A stretch of DNA of 60,503 bases from positions 1 to 60,503 of the forward strand of contig MCFL01000144.1 of assembly GCA_002102555.1 (NCBI GenBank), given 5' to 3'. The stretch comes from Catenaria anguillulae PL171 (Eukaryota; Blastocladiomycota; Blastocladiomycetes; Blastocladiales; Catenariaceae). Of this stretch, positions 45,349 through 59,344 are shown in pieces. Both the position numbers and the translations under genes were made by a program. The notes under the pieces were generated by a model. That model saw nothing but the letters and a program-made list of their open reading frames with translations, searched no databases and was not told the origin of the DNA. Position 1 is the stretch's first letter. Every line of letters begins with the position of its first letter.

Positions 45349-46132
45349 GCAATCTTAGACATGCATCATGATTGCGCCAGACTGTCAGTGTTTTGGAGAA
45401 GGACAGCATGAGTCAGATAGTGACCGCCTGTACGAACAACAGCACAATTTGCCCTGTCTCACCCGATCCGGCCAGGTGCGATTTGTCACTGTGGGTTCCC
45501 ATTCTCTTGCCCCCCCCCCCTCCCCGACCTTGGACGTCCTCACTATTCCATGTCTTTGAAGTTGCTTGCTCAATCCAGCGGCCTCCCTCCACTGCTTCCC
45601 CAGCACACCTGCTCCTCGCATCCTCACAACACTTTCCGCCTTGGCCATAGAAGTGCACTGTCTCTTGCCGATTGCTTCGTGCGGAGCAGAGACCACAGAA
45701 CAGCGACCACCCGAGCGCCGGTTTGCCGGCAGCTTTCGATTGCCCAATGACGCGGGCGGGCGACTCGGAGGACATGGTGGTGGGCGGGTCATTTGTCCCC
45801 TGCATGCGTCCCGTGCTTGCTTGGCCATCCAAGGTGTGCATGCAGTGCCGCACAAGGCATTGTTTTTAATCATAAACATCAACATCGTGGTGAATCCGCG
45901 AAATGATGACGACGATGTCGATAAATATGATATGGGTCGGGAGGCCGCGGCCGACTTCGAGTTCGAACTGCTTATGCCTATGGAAAACTAGAGTCAACGT
46001 GCCTGTGGCAGATCCGAAACTCTCCGCAATACAGTCGACGGCTGCCAGTACTGCTTGTGCCCGGCCGCCCGCCACCCGTCGCCCGCCGTCGTTCGTCGTT
46101 TTCGCGCCATCCATCACCACCATCACTCAACC
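45349..46132. other. Intergenic region upstream of DOT1
   Basis: About 780 bp with a C run near 45511-45522 and no convincing gene. The open frames on both strands overlap one another and lack family resemblance. It must contain the DOT1 promoter; no TATA box stands out. Confidence 0.5.
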
Positions 46133-48872
46133 ATGGGCACCAACTCAAAGGCAAACAAGGATTCGTCGCCTTCAACTTTGGCGGCCGTGACGGCGTACCC
46201 ACACGCCCACACCCGCATTCTGTCCCGCGACGCCCCGCCCGATGATCCCTTTGCCTTCCTGTTTCCAACACCTGCCCCACATCCCGTCGTCCTAGACCAC
46301 CTTGGCAATCCTGTCCCGTCTTCACCGCCATCTTCCTCCCAGTCCACGGCCGATGGTGATCTCGGCTCATCCTCCAAAGTCAATATGAAGCCGCTCCCGC
46401 AATCGCCCGTCCGCATCTTATCGCCCAAGCATCACTCGAGACTCTCGTCGTCGTCCAGCGGATCGGCGGCATCGGCCTCCCAAAGCCCCAGCCACACAGG
46501 ACACGCAGATGGTAGCGGCAGTTTACTCTTTGGGTCATCGTCTTCCCCATTGGCCAAGTCGGCGAGAGCACAAACACCGTCTGGTCCTCAAGATCGGTCA
46601 CGTTCGTCGTCGGCGACAGCGGGTGATGCCAATCGACCAAACTCGCTCAAACGAACCAGCCCATCGTCTCTGTCACTTTCCCCGCCGCGACCACAGTCAG
46701 CTAGCAGCAACGCGGGCCCCAATGCCAACAAGCGCCAGCGGCTTGACAGCGACCCGACCAATCATCCTGCAACCAGCAACCTTTCCGGCAGCAGGCGGTC
46801 CAACTCGTCAAACCCCGATCTGGCCGGTTCGTTCTTTCTGTTCATTGTGGGGCCGAATGCGCATGCACCAACCGTAGGTCTCAACTTTTTTTTTTTTTTC
46901 TTTTCTCTGCATGTCAGGCTCGCCCTATCTCCACACGTCGTCGTCGCCTGCTCCAGACGGCACCCCGCCCCCTCCAGGCGCTCCGCCTGTCACAGTGATT
47001 CATTCTGCCGACATTGTGCAGAGCGACATCAAGCAGTATACCACTTGTGCGTAGTGCATTTTCTTTTCTGATTTCCGTTTACTGTCGCCCGTTTCATTGT
47101 CCTGCACTGCTTTTGTCAAGCAAACATCTTTGCCTACTTTCATCAGTCGTTCATTCATACCTTCGTAACCATTCACATGCAATCCCCTCACTGTTCACGG
47201 TCCCATCCGTATTTTCGTTCTTGGGCCGTTTTCTTGATTTCATTCATGTTCACCTCTTTCCAAAATCGTACCATTGTCAAATCAATGTGCCATCAGTCCA
47301 AACATATACTCTTGAGCATGCTATACGGTTCTTGTTGGCATTGCGAGTATTTGCCACGGTTTGTCCTGCGCTGCACATTGTCGCAGTACATTCCGTTTCT
47401 CCCCGTGTCCGCCCTTGCCCCTTGTCCTACAAAACGATACTGACAAGAATCACAACTGTTTTCCTCTTGCACTTTCATTCACAGGGTTTCTCGACCCGGA
47501 CATGAAGGAACCGAGCGACCCAATGCCCACCGTCGAGCTTGTGTATCTGACGAAAACGTACCGCGAATCGTACGTGCCCTCCCTCAACCTGCAATCGTCT
47601 CATTGCTCGCACATATCCACTCTGACCGCTCCACCGTATTGTTTTCCCCACAGATTCTCGCTGCTCCGGCCCAAGCCCCTGGTCGCTGCCATGGCCACGC
47701 TCTCAACCTCCTCATCCACGTCCAACCTGCTCACGGGTGGCGGCGGCGGCGGCTCTTCGTCTCGCGGCAACACGCCTCCGCCGCACTCGACCGGCAGTAG
47801 CAAATCGCATGCGACGCACCACGACGACCCCAACTCGGAGTACGATCCCGTGACGGACCTGATTGAAACCATCCGCATGCTCGTCCAATACTCGCTCATT
47901 TGCCCGCCTGCCTCGGTGAAATCCATCTTCTCGGACGACTCATCGGCCACGCATGGCGGCGGCACGCACGGCGGAATTGTGCGCCGCTTGGAACGCGCGC
48001 GCAACCGCCGGTCGCTAGTGGATTTTGTGGCGGCCGTGGCCGACTTCAATCGTGAGTTTGCAAAGTGCAAGCGCGAGGGCATGGTTCTCGGGTACACCAA
48101 GCGCAGGCTTAATTCGCCCGCCACGTCCGAGGACACGCGCAAGGCCATTTTGGCAAAGATGACCGAGTTTGCGCCTGCCGAGTTGGTCCATCATGTCTTG
48201 TACCAGGCGTACACGCGGGCGGTGGCGCCACATGCCGATGTGTTGCAAAAGTACGAGGCGTTTTCAAACACGGTCTATGGCGAGGTGAATCCGGTGTTTG
48301 TGGACATGATGCTCGACAAGGTCAAGATCGAGTCCAAGGACACGTTTGTGGACTTGGGCAGCGGCATCGGTAATGTCGTGTTGCATGTAGCCGCAAGGAC
48401 AGAGTGTTCGGCGTATGGCATTGAGATTCAGTCGGCGGCCGCGGATCTGGCTCAGCGCCAACTCGACGAGTTTCGCGCGCGGCTCAAGTTTTTGAATCGG
48501 CGGCTGGGCCACGTCGAGTTGTACGAGGGCGACATGTTGACACATGCGGCGATTCCCGGATTGATTGCTCGCGCCGACGTCATTTTTTGCAACAACTATG
48601 TGTTCCAACCCGAGCTCAATCGGGCGCTTGTTGAGCTGTTTCTAGATTGCAAGGATGGCACAAAGATTGTCACGTTGCGCGAGTTTGCGCCTGTCGACAA
48701 TCGCATCACCTCGCGCAATGTGCATTCGGTCGAGGCATTGTTTGATGTCGAGTGCTTTGACTACCATGCCGATTTCGTTTCGTGGACGGATCAGGCGGGT
48801 CGCTGGTATGTACATACCATGAATCGAGCTAGGGTGAGAAAGTGGTGCGAGGCCAATGGTATGGCGTACTGA
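46133..48872 (+). CDS. DOT1: DOT1 histone H3-K79 methyltransferase
   Basis: Exons 46133-46826, 46918-47046, 47485-47569 and 47654-48872 join in frame to 708 residues. The start lies in AACCATGGG. The N-terminal 250 residues are Ser/Pro-rich and disordered, with a basic NKRQRL nuclear signal-like patch near 200. The catalytic domain in exon 4 has the DOT1 set: VYGEVNPVFVDMML, motif I DLGSGIGNVVLHVAA (about 535), YGIEIQ, the active-site CNNYVFQPELN (about 615) and VTLREFAP. DOT1 methylates H3 lysine 79 on nucleosomes using S-adenosylmethionine and acts in telomeric silencing and the DNA damage checkpoint in yeast. Intron 2 (438 nt) is far longer than the rest and contains only T-rich sequence. 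Confidence 0.92.
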
Positions 48873-51099
<2,227 letters not shown>

Positions 51100-51245
51100 A
51101 ACAAGGTTGAGGAGATGTTGCGTTTTGGCGTTTGGTGTGACTATAGTTTATCCTTCATTTTGTGTCGCATAGTATATGCAAGTTCGTTTTTCGGTGCCAA
51201 TTTGCATTTGGTCCATAGTCTAACTCAGCCCATCAACAATCCCAT

Positions 51246-53713
51246 TCACTTCTCCTGCAACCTGTCCAAAACTGATCGCGATTCTGGCCTGAATACTTGC
51301 CGCTTCATCATCCACCCAACCATCCGCTGCACCCCCTCTTTCGACGCCCCTTCATCTCGAAGCGATATCCATTCCTCGGCAACCTCACGCTCCCGGTCTC
51401 TTGAAACCATGGCCACAATCCACCGGCTCGCCCGTGAACACGCTTGAAGCTTCTCCGGAACCAGGTCAAGGACGCATCCCATGACGCCCGGATCCACACA
51501 AAAGTCGAGCGCGGCCGCGACAAACCACGGGTCGAGCGCAGGAGTTGCAGAGCAGCCATTCGGCAAACTTTGGATCTCGCAAGTTGCCCATGTGTGCTGG
51601 TCGAGCTCTTTGATTTCGCACGAGTGAATGCACGACAAGTCGCGAAGCGTTGGCGAGGTGGCGCGGAGGCTTGGAGTGGCATTGGTAAAGAATGAGTGAC
51701 GAGTGGCGGTGAGGCGCAATGGCGAGATGCGGGTCGATGGCATGGGTAATGAGGGATCCAAGGGTAGTCACTTGGAGTTCAAACGGCAACAAAAAGCGGT
51801 TCAAGGAAGGGTCGGCGCGGGCGGTTGCGACAACCATGCGGCAAGCAAGATGGCAAAGTGCGAGCGTGGCAACGTGCGCACATAGTCGGGTCGCACATGG
51901 ATCGGCTCTATCTCGTTCATCCAGTCGCGATTCCGAGCTTGCGTGATAGTGAAGGTAAGGGTTACGCAGAGCGACTCGAGTTTGTGGTGTTCCGATAAGT
52001 CCATGGACTGTCCTCGAGAAGTGAAACGGCCCACTGCAACGTGGCGATTGGGTCGAGCCGCAATGTGGTGTCGTTGAGGCGGTCAACAGCAACGCAACAT
52101 TGCCAGAAACAAGTCTGATTTCGTCATCCACAATGAGCTGACGCAGGTCAACACCGAAATCCGATCGGAGCATGCGTGCAAGTTCAGTGACGGTTTGAAC
52201 AGACGGTGGTGCGGACGTGTGTGGACGGTTGCGCGTTGTCAAGCGCACATTTTAGGCCTTGAAGCGAATCAAGAATGGGCATGAGGAAAGTGTGCAACAA
52301 TGCGAGTCGTCGTGTGCGAAGAATATGATAAGGGAACCTCGTTTTTGCGACAAGCAGCTGTCCTCACGCAAGGGCACGCGAGCTTGAATCATAGGCCACC
52401 ACTTTCCCGAATTGAGCGCAAGCACGGACGCCCAGTCATCCGCTGCATGATCCAGCTCAATGACAATCGCAAGCAGTTCTTCGTTGCCGACCCTTGGTGA
52501 ATGAAACCACCATCTGGACTAGCCTTGCCCGCAAGCTGACAAGTCCGGCATAAGCTCCTGATCCGCCGCAGCGGACGCAGCACGGACCTTTGGGACGTCC
52601 ACTTGAAATGAGCACTTGTTTGAGATACTCGAGCGACGCACGGTCGGAAATGACGCCAATCAACGGAAACGGCAAATATGGGACGTTGAGCGAATCGAGC
52701 CACTGGTACATGGAAATAATTCGATCGGGGCAATCGGGCAAGGACTCGGTAACTTGTGACAGCTGCAACACCATGGTGTTGAAGATGTCGCCGTTCTTTG
52801 CAGAGGCATGTTGGACGATATCCAATGGCGAGTATGCAGGGAAATGGCGCAGGACAAGTTGCAGCGACGGGAGCGACCATTCGAAGAGTGCGAATGTAGC
52901 CAGCAGAAGTGGAAACGGTACAGGCTCGCGGTCGCGAGCAAACCAAAAGCGATGGAAAAACAAAGCGGTCGACACACGGTCATCGAAGTAGTTCAATCCC
53001 AAGTCCCTCCATGATGTCCACGGGCGACCAGATTCCACGTGTGGGGTGCCCGAGGAGGCTTTGACGAAAAGACCAAGACTTTGCTCAAACAACTGGAGCT
53101 GACCAGCACGCAGCAAGTACACGGGCAGAAGATATCCATGTGAGATTGGCATCCACAGTTGAATCCACGGGGCAACGGGCTCAAGGCAGGCCCGTGGCCG
53201 AGTTTGAAAGTCTGATAGTGGGATGCCGAGCCCTGCTCGGAAACTTTCTGCTGATGCGGATGGACGTGCTTGAAAAGGTAACACAAGTACTGGGGGGTAA
53301 ATATCGGATCAGGGTGCAATGGAGTGGTCGGTGCAAAGCCGGTCGGCGCAAAGCCGGTCGCCGCGAGTCTCTGCCCAAAGACAGACAGCCCGGGATTGGC
53401 GGTTGGCAGCATGGACTTGAGCAAGGCCGCGAATCGCGTCAGTTGAGCGCCATTGTCCAAGGTAAATGGCCCAAATAGCAGGTGATTGCGCCACGAAAAT
53501 TGAACGTCGCGGCCATTGGTACAGAGTGAAGCGATTTCGGAGCAAGCTGCTGGAATGCAAGACCGTGCACGAGCAAGAGACACCACGATTTGGAGCAGTT
53601 CTGGGATGAGCGTGAAACTGGCTGTGTCGGGCTGCGACGAGGATGCTTGCCTCGGGCGACGCTGGAGGGAGTGGAGCAAATTCGATTTCCATAGCACCGA
53701 CTGACAATTGCAT
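51246..53713 (-). pseudogene. Family copy I, frameshifted
   Basis: Family blocks appear in order but in several frames, so at least four frameshifts are present. They include an N-terminal ATG at 53713, then IPELLQIVVSLARARSCIP and GRDVQFSWRNHLLFGPF. Next come HGYLLPVYLLRAGQLQLFE, FPLLLATFALFEWSLPSLQ and PDRIISMYQWLDS. Exon 2 pieces include LARMLRSDFGVDLRQLIVDD, then DPWFVAAALDFCVDPG and a C-terminal VQRMVGWMMKR. A short duplicated ATGFAPTGFAPT occurs near the middle of exon 1. It lies tail-to-tail with ECT1, about 150 bp away. The N-terminal block is most like that of copy C. Confidence 0.65.
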
Positions 53714-54057
53714 CGAGCTCTTACATTATATCGTTTGGTTGTTTAACATAATTTCTTGTATACCGCTTCTCCTCGTCTCGCGATTGAACCAGCAGTCCCG
53801 GAATGAATCACATGCCCCGAATGGCCAACCTCTCAAAAATGGCCTTCAAGTTCTTTCGGCACAGAAACGCCACGACCCTGCCACATGAAACCCGGTCCAC
53901 ATTTCTCATAGGGTATACATAGCCTTTCACCAGCAAAACATTGGAACACTTTTCTCATCCGTGTCGCACAACAAGAAAGTTATTGGATGTACAATCGCTC
54001 AATATAAACCAAGTACGTTCCCATGCGGCATCAACGTCCAGCTCAACATACTCTTGC
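53714..54057. other. Short spacer between copies I and J
   Basis: About 340 bp, relatively A/T-rich. Nothing recognisable beyond the expected upstream flank of copy I. Confidence 0.4.
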
Positions 54058-56249
54058 TCAGCCACAGGAATCAACTCGAATACGCCCTGGACCGCATCCG
54101 GCTCCCTTCGTCGTACACGGCAGCCATGGCAACAAACTGCAGGTCAAGTTGTGCAAATCGGCCAAGGATGCGGCAAACGACTTGCGGTCATGAGAATACG
54201 AGTACTCGTCCTCCACGTCATCGTCAAATGGGATCAGAGCCAATTTGAAGATCATGGCGACAAGTGTTTCTTGCAGGTTGATATGAAGGTAATCAAAGAA
54301 TGGCGGTTGTCCTCGTGCGAGTCATCGAGCACTCCAAGAGCATACACAGCGAGCGCTTCCGCGACGGGCCATTGCGGGCCAAAGTCAATCAAGTCTGCCA
54401 GCGCCTCGTCCAAGATTGCCAGGGTCATGAAGACGGCGGCGACAAGCGATGCGAGTTGGGGAGGCCAAGCGCGTGAATGCAATCGAGCTTGTGAACGGGC
54501 AACGATGGGTTTCGGGCATGCCCGATAAAGAAAAAGATGGTGGCGAGGCAACACAGCTCGCGTGAGTGCATGGGCGAATGGAGTGGGAATGAGGTTTCCA
54601 AATGTGTGAGAATGCGGGCAAGTGATGTGGTTGGGTCTGGAAGCGTGGGAGTGCCGTTGAGTGCGCGGAAGAGGGTAATCACTTGCCAGAAATCGTGTCC
54701 CTTCGGGCGTTGCAGAACCATGTCAAGCAAATCGATGTCAAAACAGTTTGGAGTAAGTGGGCGTATTGAGGAATGCTTTTTGAGTGCACAACAGAGTCAC
54801 GGACAGCATGCCAGAAACCTACACACACATAGGAAATCAAGCGATTGTGGCAAAATGCATACACCAGCGGGTCCAGAGCAGATGAACGAACCAGAAAACG
54901 CAACATTACACTGCTCGTCCTTTGACTCGACGTGCTGCTGCAATACCCCACCACTTTTGGACGTCACACGTAACCAACAAGACCCACTCGACCAGTCCAA
55001 GTGCGAATCCATGGTTGAGGACAAGCGACAACAATTCGACCGAGCCAACCGTGCCAATGCACTCCGCTATGCCTTTCCTTTCTGCCGTACTCAATGCTTC
55101 GTTGTGTTCCTGTTCGGCCATCCGTAGACGCGGGATATCGATGTCGATCAGCACCTGCTCGAGGTACTGGAGCGGCGTACGTGGACGACACAAGCTAGCC
55201 AATGGCGACACCAACCGCTGCCCACTATGCACTTCGAGCCATTCGTGCATGTCCTTATACGATCGACCGAGTCCGGCAGCGAGGGAGACGATCCAAGGAG
55301 CGACAGCATGCTCAAAAAACTCGAGGGTAGCCCGAGGTCGCAAAAGTTGCGATATCCAACGTGGTGAGTGCCGAAGGGAAGTGGCGCATGACAACGTGGA
55401 GCATTGGGAGGGACCACTCGAGCAATGCAAGAGTTGCCAGAACAATCGGATACTGGGCTCTTCGATGCTTGCCTTGCGTTTCTGCGAGCCCTTCAAACAG
55501 GTGCTTGGTTTCGGATCGGTCATCGAGGCAAATGGCCTGCCACGACGCCCAAGTCATGGTCGCTAGTGTCAATTCTCGGCCCATGGGTGACCCAAGCAGA
55601 TATTGCAAACACTCGTCGAGCTGATCGAGTTGGCTAGCACGGAGCAAGTACACGGGCAAAATCAGCGCATCTGTCATTGGGCGCCACCAATGGTAGTTCT
55701 TGAGGTGTGGCGCAAAGAGGGCGTCAAGAGCGGCGAGCATATGCGATTCAGGGTCAACGTCCACTCGCTCGTCCTCGGGAATCTCGCCCCGCTTGAGCGA
55801 GTATCGAAGCAGCGTGCTCTTGTACAATTGGCGCAGCAGTTTCACCGTGACGACCGGATCGGATCGCGCTGGTTGGGACGGCGCAAATCCTGTCGCTTTC
55901 GAATAGGTTCGCGCGGACGAGCCAACGATTAGCGATTGAGATGTTCGGGCAAGTCGGAGAGCATAACCAACGTGTTTGGATCCTGGATAACCCACCCATC
56001 GCCGAGCAGGACAAAGTTGCGCCAGGAAATGTAAACGTCATGGCCGTTACTGCAAATGGAGTGGAACATGGAGCACACTGCTGGAATCGATGGCGTCGGC
56101 TTGGCGAGCGAAAGCGTCAAGTGAAGCAGCTCGGGCGGAAGCAGTTGATTTGCATTGCCGGTATGCACAAACCAAATGCAGGATGGGTCGGTGCTGGTTG
56201 AGGGCGCCGCCGCCAACTGATCATTCGACTCGGACGGGGCAGCTGCCAT
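54058..56249 (-). pseudogene. Family copy J, frameshifted
   Basis: Family blocks are spread over at least five frame segments. From the N-terminus these are LLPPELLHLTLSLAKPTPS with VYISWRNFVLLGDG; then ATGFAPSQPARSDPVVTVKL, HWWRPMTDALILPVYLLRA and YPIVLATLALLEWSLPML. They continue with DMHEWLEVHSGQRLVSPL, LIDIDIPRLRMAEQE and SRELCCLATIFFFIGHARNP. The C-terminal part decays near 54,060. Relative to the intact copies it has lost the frame several times but no large section of exon 1, so it is a fairly recent pseudogene. It is in the same orientation as copy I and follows it by about 340 bp. Confidence 0.65.
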
Positions 56250-56600
56250 GGTTGCATCTATTTACTTGCGCCGAGTCGTCATTGCGATTGAGAGTATTTA
56301 CAGAAGAAACGTGGAGTCGCGATCGGGCGAAGATGAAGAGATCTGTCATGTTTGCCGTTGAGAATGTTATAACATTCCATAACAACACACGAATAACACA
56401 ATCATTACAAATAGGTACATTAGAGGAACACTTGGTAAATACCCCAAGTCAAGACTCTGAAAGTAAGTTAGTATGCTGCGATATCCTCTCGTCGCCCTCC
56501 CCGAAACGTGCACCCACCCGTTGAAGCTCCTCAAAGTCGCATGCCAATGTGGATCGGCAACAGGATCTCCGATCCACCGATCCACTCATGGACTGAGCAG

Positions 56601-58226
56601 ACTTGTTATGGTTGAGAGACGAAGCCGCCGCCACCTCGCCCACCGGCACGCCTGTTCCAGCCGCCGCTGCTCCCTTCGGGCATGCTCCCGTCACGGCCGA
56701 CAAGTCCAAGAAGAACGCCCTCAGCTCCAGCGATGCCATACCCGAGGGCGAGCACATACAAGCCAAAAGGTCGCCACGGTGAAAAAGAGCAAGAAGCGAC
56801 AGGAAGAAAAGCAAGGAGGAGAGGGGAGCAGCGGCGTCTGCGGCGTCGGTGAGTTAATTGGTGCTGGCGTGCATCCTGCTCCAAGTCATTTGGACGACAT
56901 TCGGTATGCCCATTTTCTCTTTGCTTGCTTTCATGTGTTGGGGTGTATTTCTCGCTGTTGACTGCAGTGCAATGTTGTTGGAGACAGCTTGCACAGTCGT
57001 ATGTCGACGTCAAGTTCTCCGACGAGGATTCGGATCCGCCTTCAACCTTGGGCTCTACGCCTGTCGAACCCACCGCCACCGCCCCGGTCACACCCAAGCC
57101 GCCGACCGGCGCATACGCCGCCGTCAAAGACGAGCCCGACGCGATCCCGTCGCCACTTGACAACCAAGGCGTCTATTGCACGCAATCGCTCACGTACGCA
57201 ATTACGATCACTGCAATGGGCCTCAACGACGGCTCGAGGGATGGTGACAGCCTCTACCAGGTCTACTTGTCGGCCAAGGCTTTTCCCGTAAGAAGGGTAG
57301 GAGCCCTGTTCCAAAGGCCAAGGTACATCCATCTGTTTGTCGCTTCCCATCGTTGTCTCGCATGCCGACAATTTCTCACCATGACCACCATGGATCTTCA
57401 TCTTGCACACTCCAGTTCGTGAGCCACCTCAGCCGTGGCACACCGCAAGCCAAAGTCCGCGTCAAGGAGACCCTGGGTCGCATGACCGCCGGCAAGCCCA
57501 AGGAGGGGAGTCGCTTTGCCGTCAAGAACGGTGCCGTCGTTTTGGACGAGGCCAAAGCGGCGGTTGGCGCGGCGCGTGCGGACAACATTGTCGAATGTTC
57601 GATCTGGCGCCGTGGGATCGTTTTGGACGACCTCACTGGGGCCACGGGCACGCTCAGCGATTATGAGGTCGTCATTGTGGACTTTTTGACCGGAGGGATC
57701 TCGTACGTCATTGATCTTGACCTCGTCTGTTGCTTGGAACTTTCCTTATGTTTGCTTACCATTGATTCCTGTAGAATTCCCGCTGGGCGAGGCCGCGATT
57801 GACGTTGCTCACGCCGTTGACGGTGGCCCTCTTCGCTCGGATTGCCTCCGCCCATATGCCGTGCCCATTGTGGCAACTGCCTTTTCCCTTGTACGAACAA
57901 TGGTTTCAATTGTTGATTCAGTGGAGCTCCTTATTCTTCCTTACCTTTTTCTTTACCATATCGTGTCTTTAGATCTCTCCATTGCTTGCGGAGCATTTGG
58001 GTATGACCGAGGTCGGCAAGGCAGTGGGCTCGTGCGTGGATGGCCTGTACAAGCGTTTCGTTGCCGGATTGGATCGCAAGCAGGCGAGTGAGCAAGTCTT
58101 GCGGGTTCACTCGCCTGCTTGCGGGTTCGCGATGAGTTGGAGGCAAGCTTCGTGGCGCTTTTGGAGGAAGAGTGCGGAAGAAGGTTGGCTGCATCTGGCG
58201 GCACGGCGGGATTTAGAAGGGCGTGA
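56601..58226 (+). CDS. Hypothetical multi-exon protein, reading frame disrupted
   Basis: Exons inferred from frame and splice sites: about 56601-56846, 56968-57287, 57416-57702, 57775-57890 and 57973-58226. The start is not identified (an upstream exon is likely). Content: Ala/Ser-rich and Lys-rich N-terminal parts (DKSKKNALSSSDAIPEG, VKKSKKRQEEK); YVDVKFSDEDSD; then a mixed alpha/beta part (QSLTYAITITAMGLNDGS, VIVDFLTGGIS); and a helical end (LLAEHLGMTEVGKAVG). I recognise no family. Three frame problems are seen: an A run at 56765-56768, a CCC near 57779-57781, and a 20-bp insertion at about 58109-58128. Without that insertion the tail reads RVRDELEASFVALLEEE and stops at 58226; with it, the frame runs on to 58455 with poor composition. 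It may be a pseudogene, or a real gene with sequence errors. Confidence 0.55.
58075..58128. repeat. 17-bp perfect inverted repeat with nested direct repeat
   Basis: CGCAAGCAGGCGAGTGA at 58075-58091 is inverted perfectly at 58107-58123, with a 15-nt loop. The 11-mer CTTGCGGGTTC also occurs at 58098-58108 and 58118-58128. Together they indicate a 20-bp insertion copied from the nearby opposite strand. Confidence 0.85.
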
Positions 58227-58864
58227 TGTGTCCGTGTTCATGTACTTCGGTAGATTGCATGGTGGATACTATACAAATAGATTTATTTCGTCATTATCCC
58301 TTAATATGCTCCGAGGTCGAGCATCACTCGCCGTCTGGATCTGCCATGACATTCTTCGAGCCGCTCACATATCATTTCATCTGTGTGCATCTGCGGGTAT
58401 ACGCTGTGTAAATGCGAGCCTGGAATCTGCAAGCATCTGCAAGCACCTGCAGTGATTTCTTCACATCTGAGTCAATATTGCCTCGACCTGTTGCACAGGC
58501 GGTCACCTGTGACAACCTGCGAAAAGAGGCCAATGGCGACGTGACTGTCAGCACATCTGTCCACATCTGTCCACATCTGCGTGCATCTGTTTAATTCATT
58601 TCCACGTTGACGCGATTTACGATGCTTGGACACCGCAATGGACATGCTTATGACCGAGCCCACGTCCATGTGGAGATTGGACACACAACTGAAGTGGGCA
58701 CCTTCATGGACTTGCATCGGGAATCACACATGTTCATGGCGTGCACATGAGGCGAATGGACAAGGCAAGAGACATGAGTTTGAAGGCTGGTTAAACATGT
58801 AAAAATGTATCAATATTTGCATATCCTGTCCATCTGTGCATGCACCTTGGTCGGCAAAGAAGGC
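58227..58864. other. Intergenic region
   Basis: About 640 bp with no convincing gene. It contains the ATCTG-rich repeat (58380-58590). The rest shows only recurring ACATG/CATGG words and short open frames. Confidence 0.5.
58380..58590. repeat. Degenerate ATCTG-based repeat
   Basis: The word ATCTG or CCTG(C/T) recurs many times, as in CATCTGCAAGCACCTGCAG and ACATCTGTCCACATCTG. The units are irregular (8-11 bp), so this is a decayed minisatellite rather than a clean array. Confidence 0.55.
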
Positions 58865-58952
58865 GATTCAAGCTCTTTCTGACGACCCTCGGCTCCCATC
58901 CGCCGAGTGTGACTGATCCTTGTGCCGAATATCGAGTCCACGGACGAGTTCT

Positions 58953-59156
58953 TCATTCGATAAGCTGCTCATGTATTGTCCTATCATTGAGCGCAAGAAC
59001 AGTCGTCAGTTTCCGAGCAGATAATGGCGCGAGACAACATCTGGACCAGCAAGGTACAATCATGCGCTGTTTGGCCTTGTCCTGGTAGTAAAACCCGACG
59101 AGGCCGCCGCCGACGGCCGCAAATGTCACAAAGAGTACTCGGAATGACTGTCTCAT
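58953..59156 (-). CDS. Small single-pass membrane protein candidate
   Basis: From the ATG at 59156 the frame reads MRQSFRVLFVTFAAVGGG, then LVGFYYQDKAKQRM. This gives a basic start, one hydrophobic helix (about residues 7-26) and a basic stop-transfer end, a layout common in small inner-mitochondrial-membrane proteins. A GTACCT donor follows MI, and a CAATGATAG acceptor precedes a possible second exon, whose best-looking frame (YMSSLSNEELVRGLD) does not match the donor phase. The C-terminus is therefore unresolved, and I name no family. Head-to-head with the next gene, about 190 bp apart. Confidence 0.45.
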   Translation of the reverse strand: MRQSFRVLFVTFAAVGGGLVGFYYQDKAKQRMIVPCWSRCCLAPLSARKLTTVLALNDRTIHEQLIE

Positions 59157-59344
59157 GGCGATGATATTGCGAAAAGTGACCAGCAGTATACTTTCGGTTG
59201 AGTGCAACAAGTGCGAGACCATTCTCTGAGATTGCGATCCATGGACCAACCACTCCTGGAACACATGCATGCAACCCTGGCCAGCTTGTCATCAAGCGAT
59301 TATGAAGATAGAATATCAAAAGTATATCGACAGTCGTTCTATGC

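Noticed and set aside
47014-47505. A 163-codon open frame across DOT1 intron 2
   Set aside because: Phe/Ser/Leu-rich translation of T-rich intron sequence; splice sites on both sides fit DOT1 exactly.
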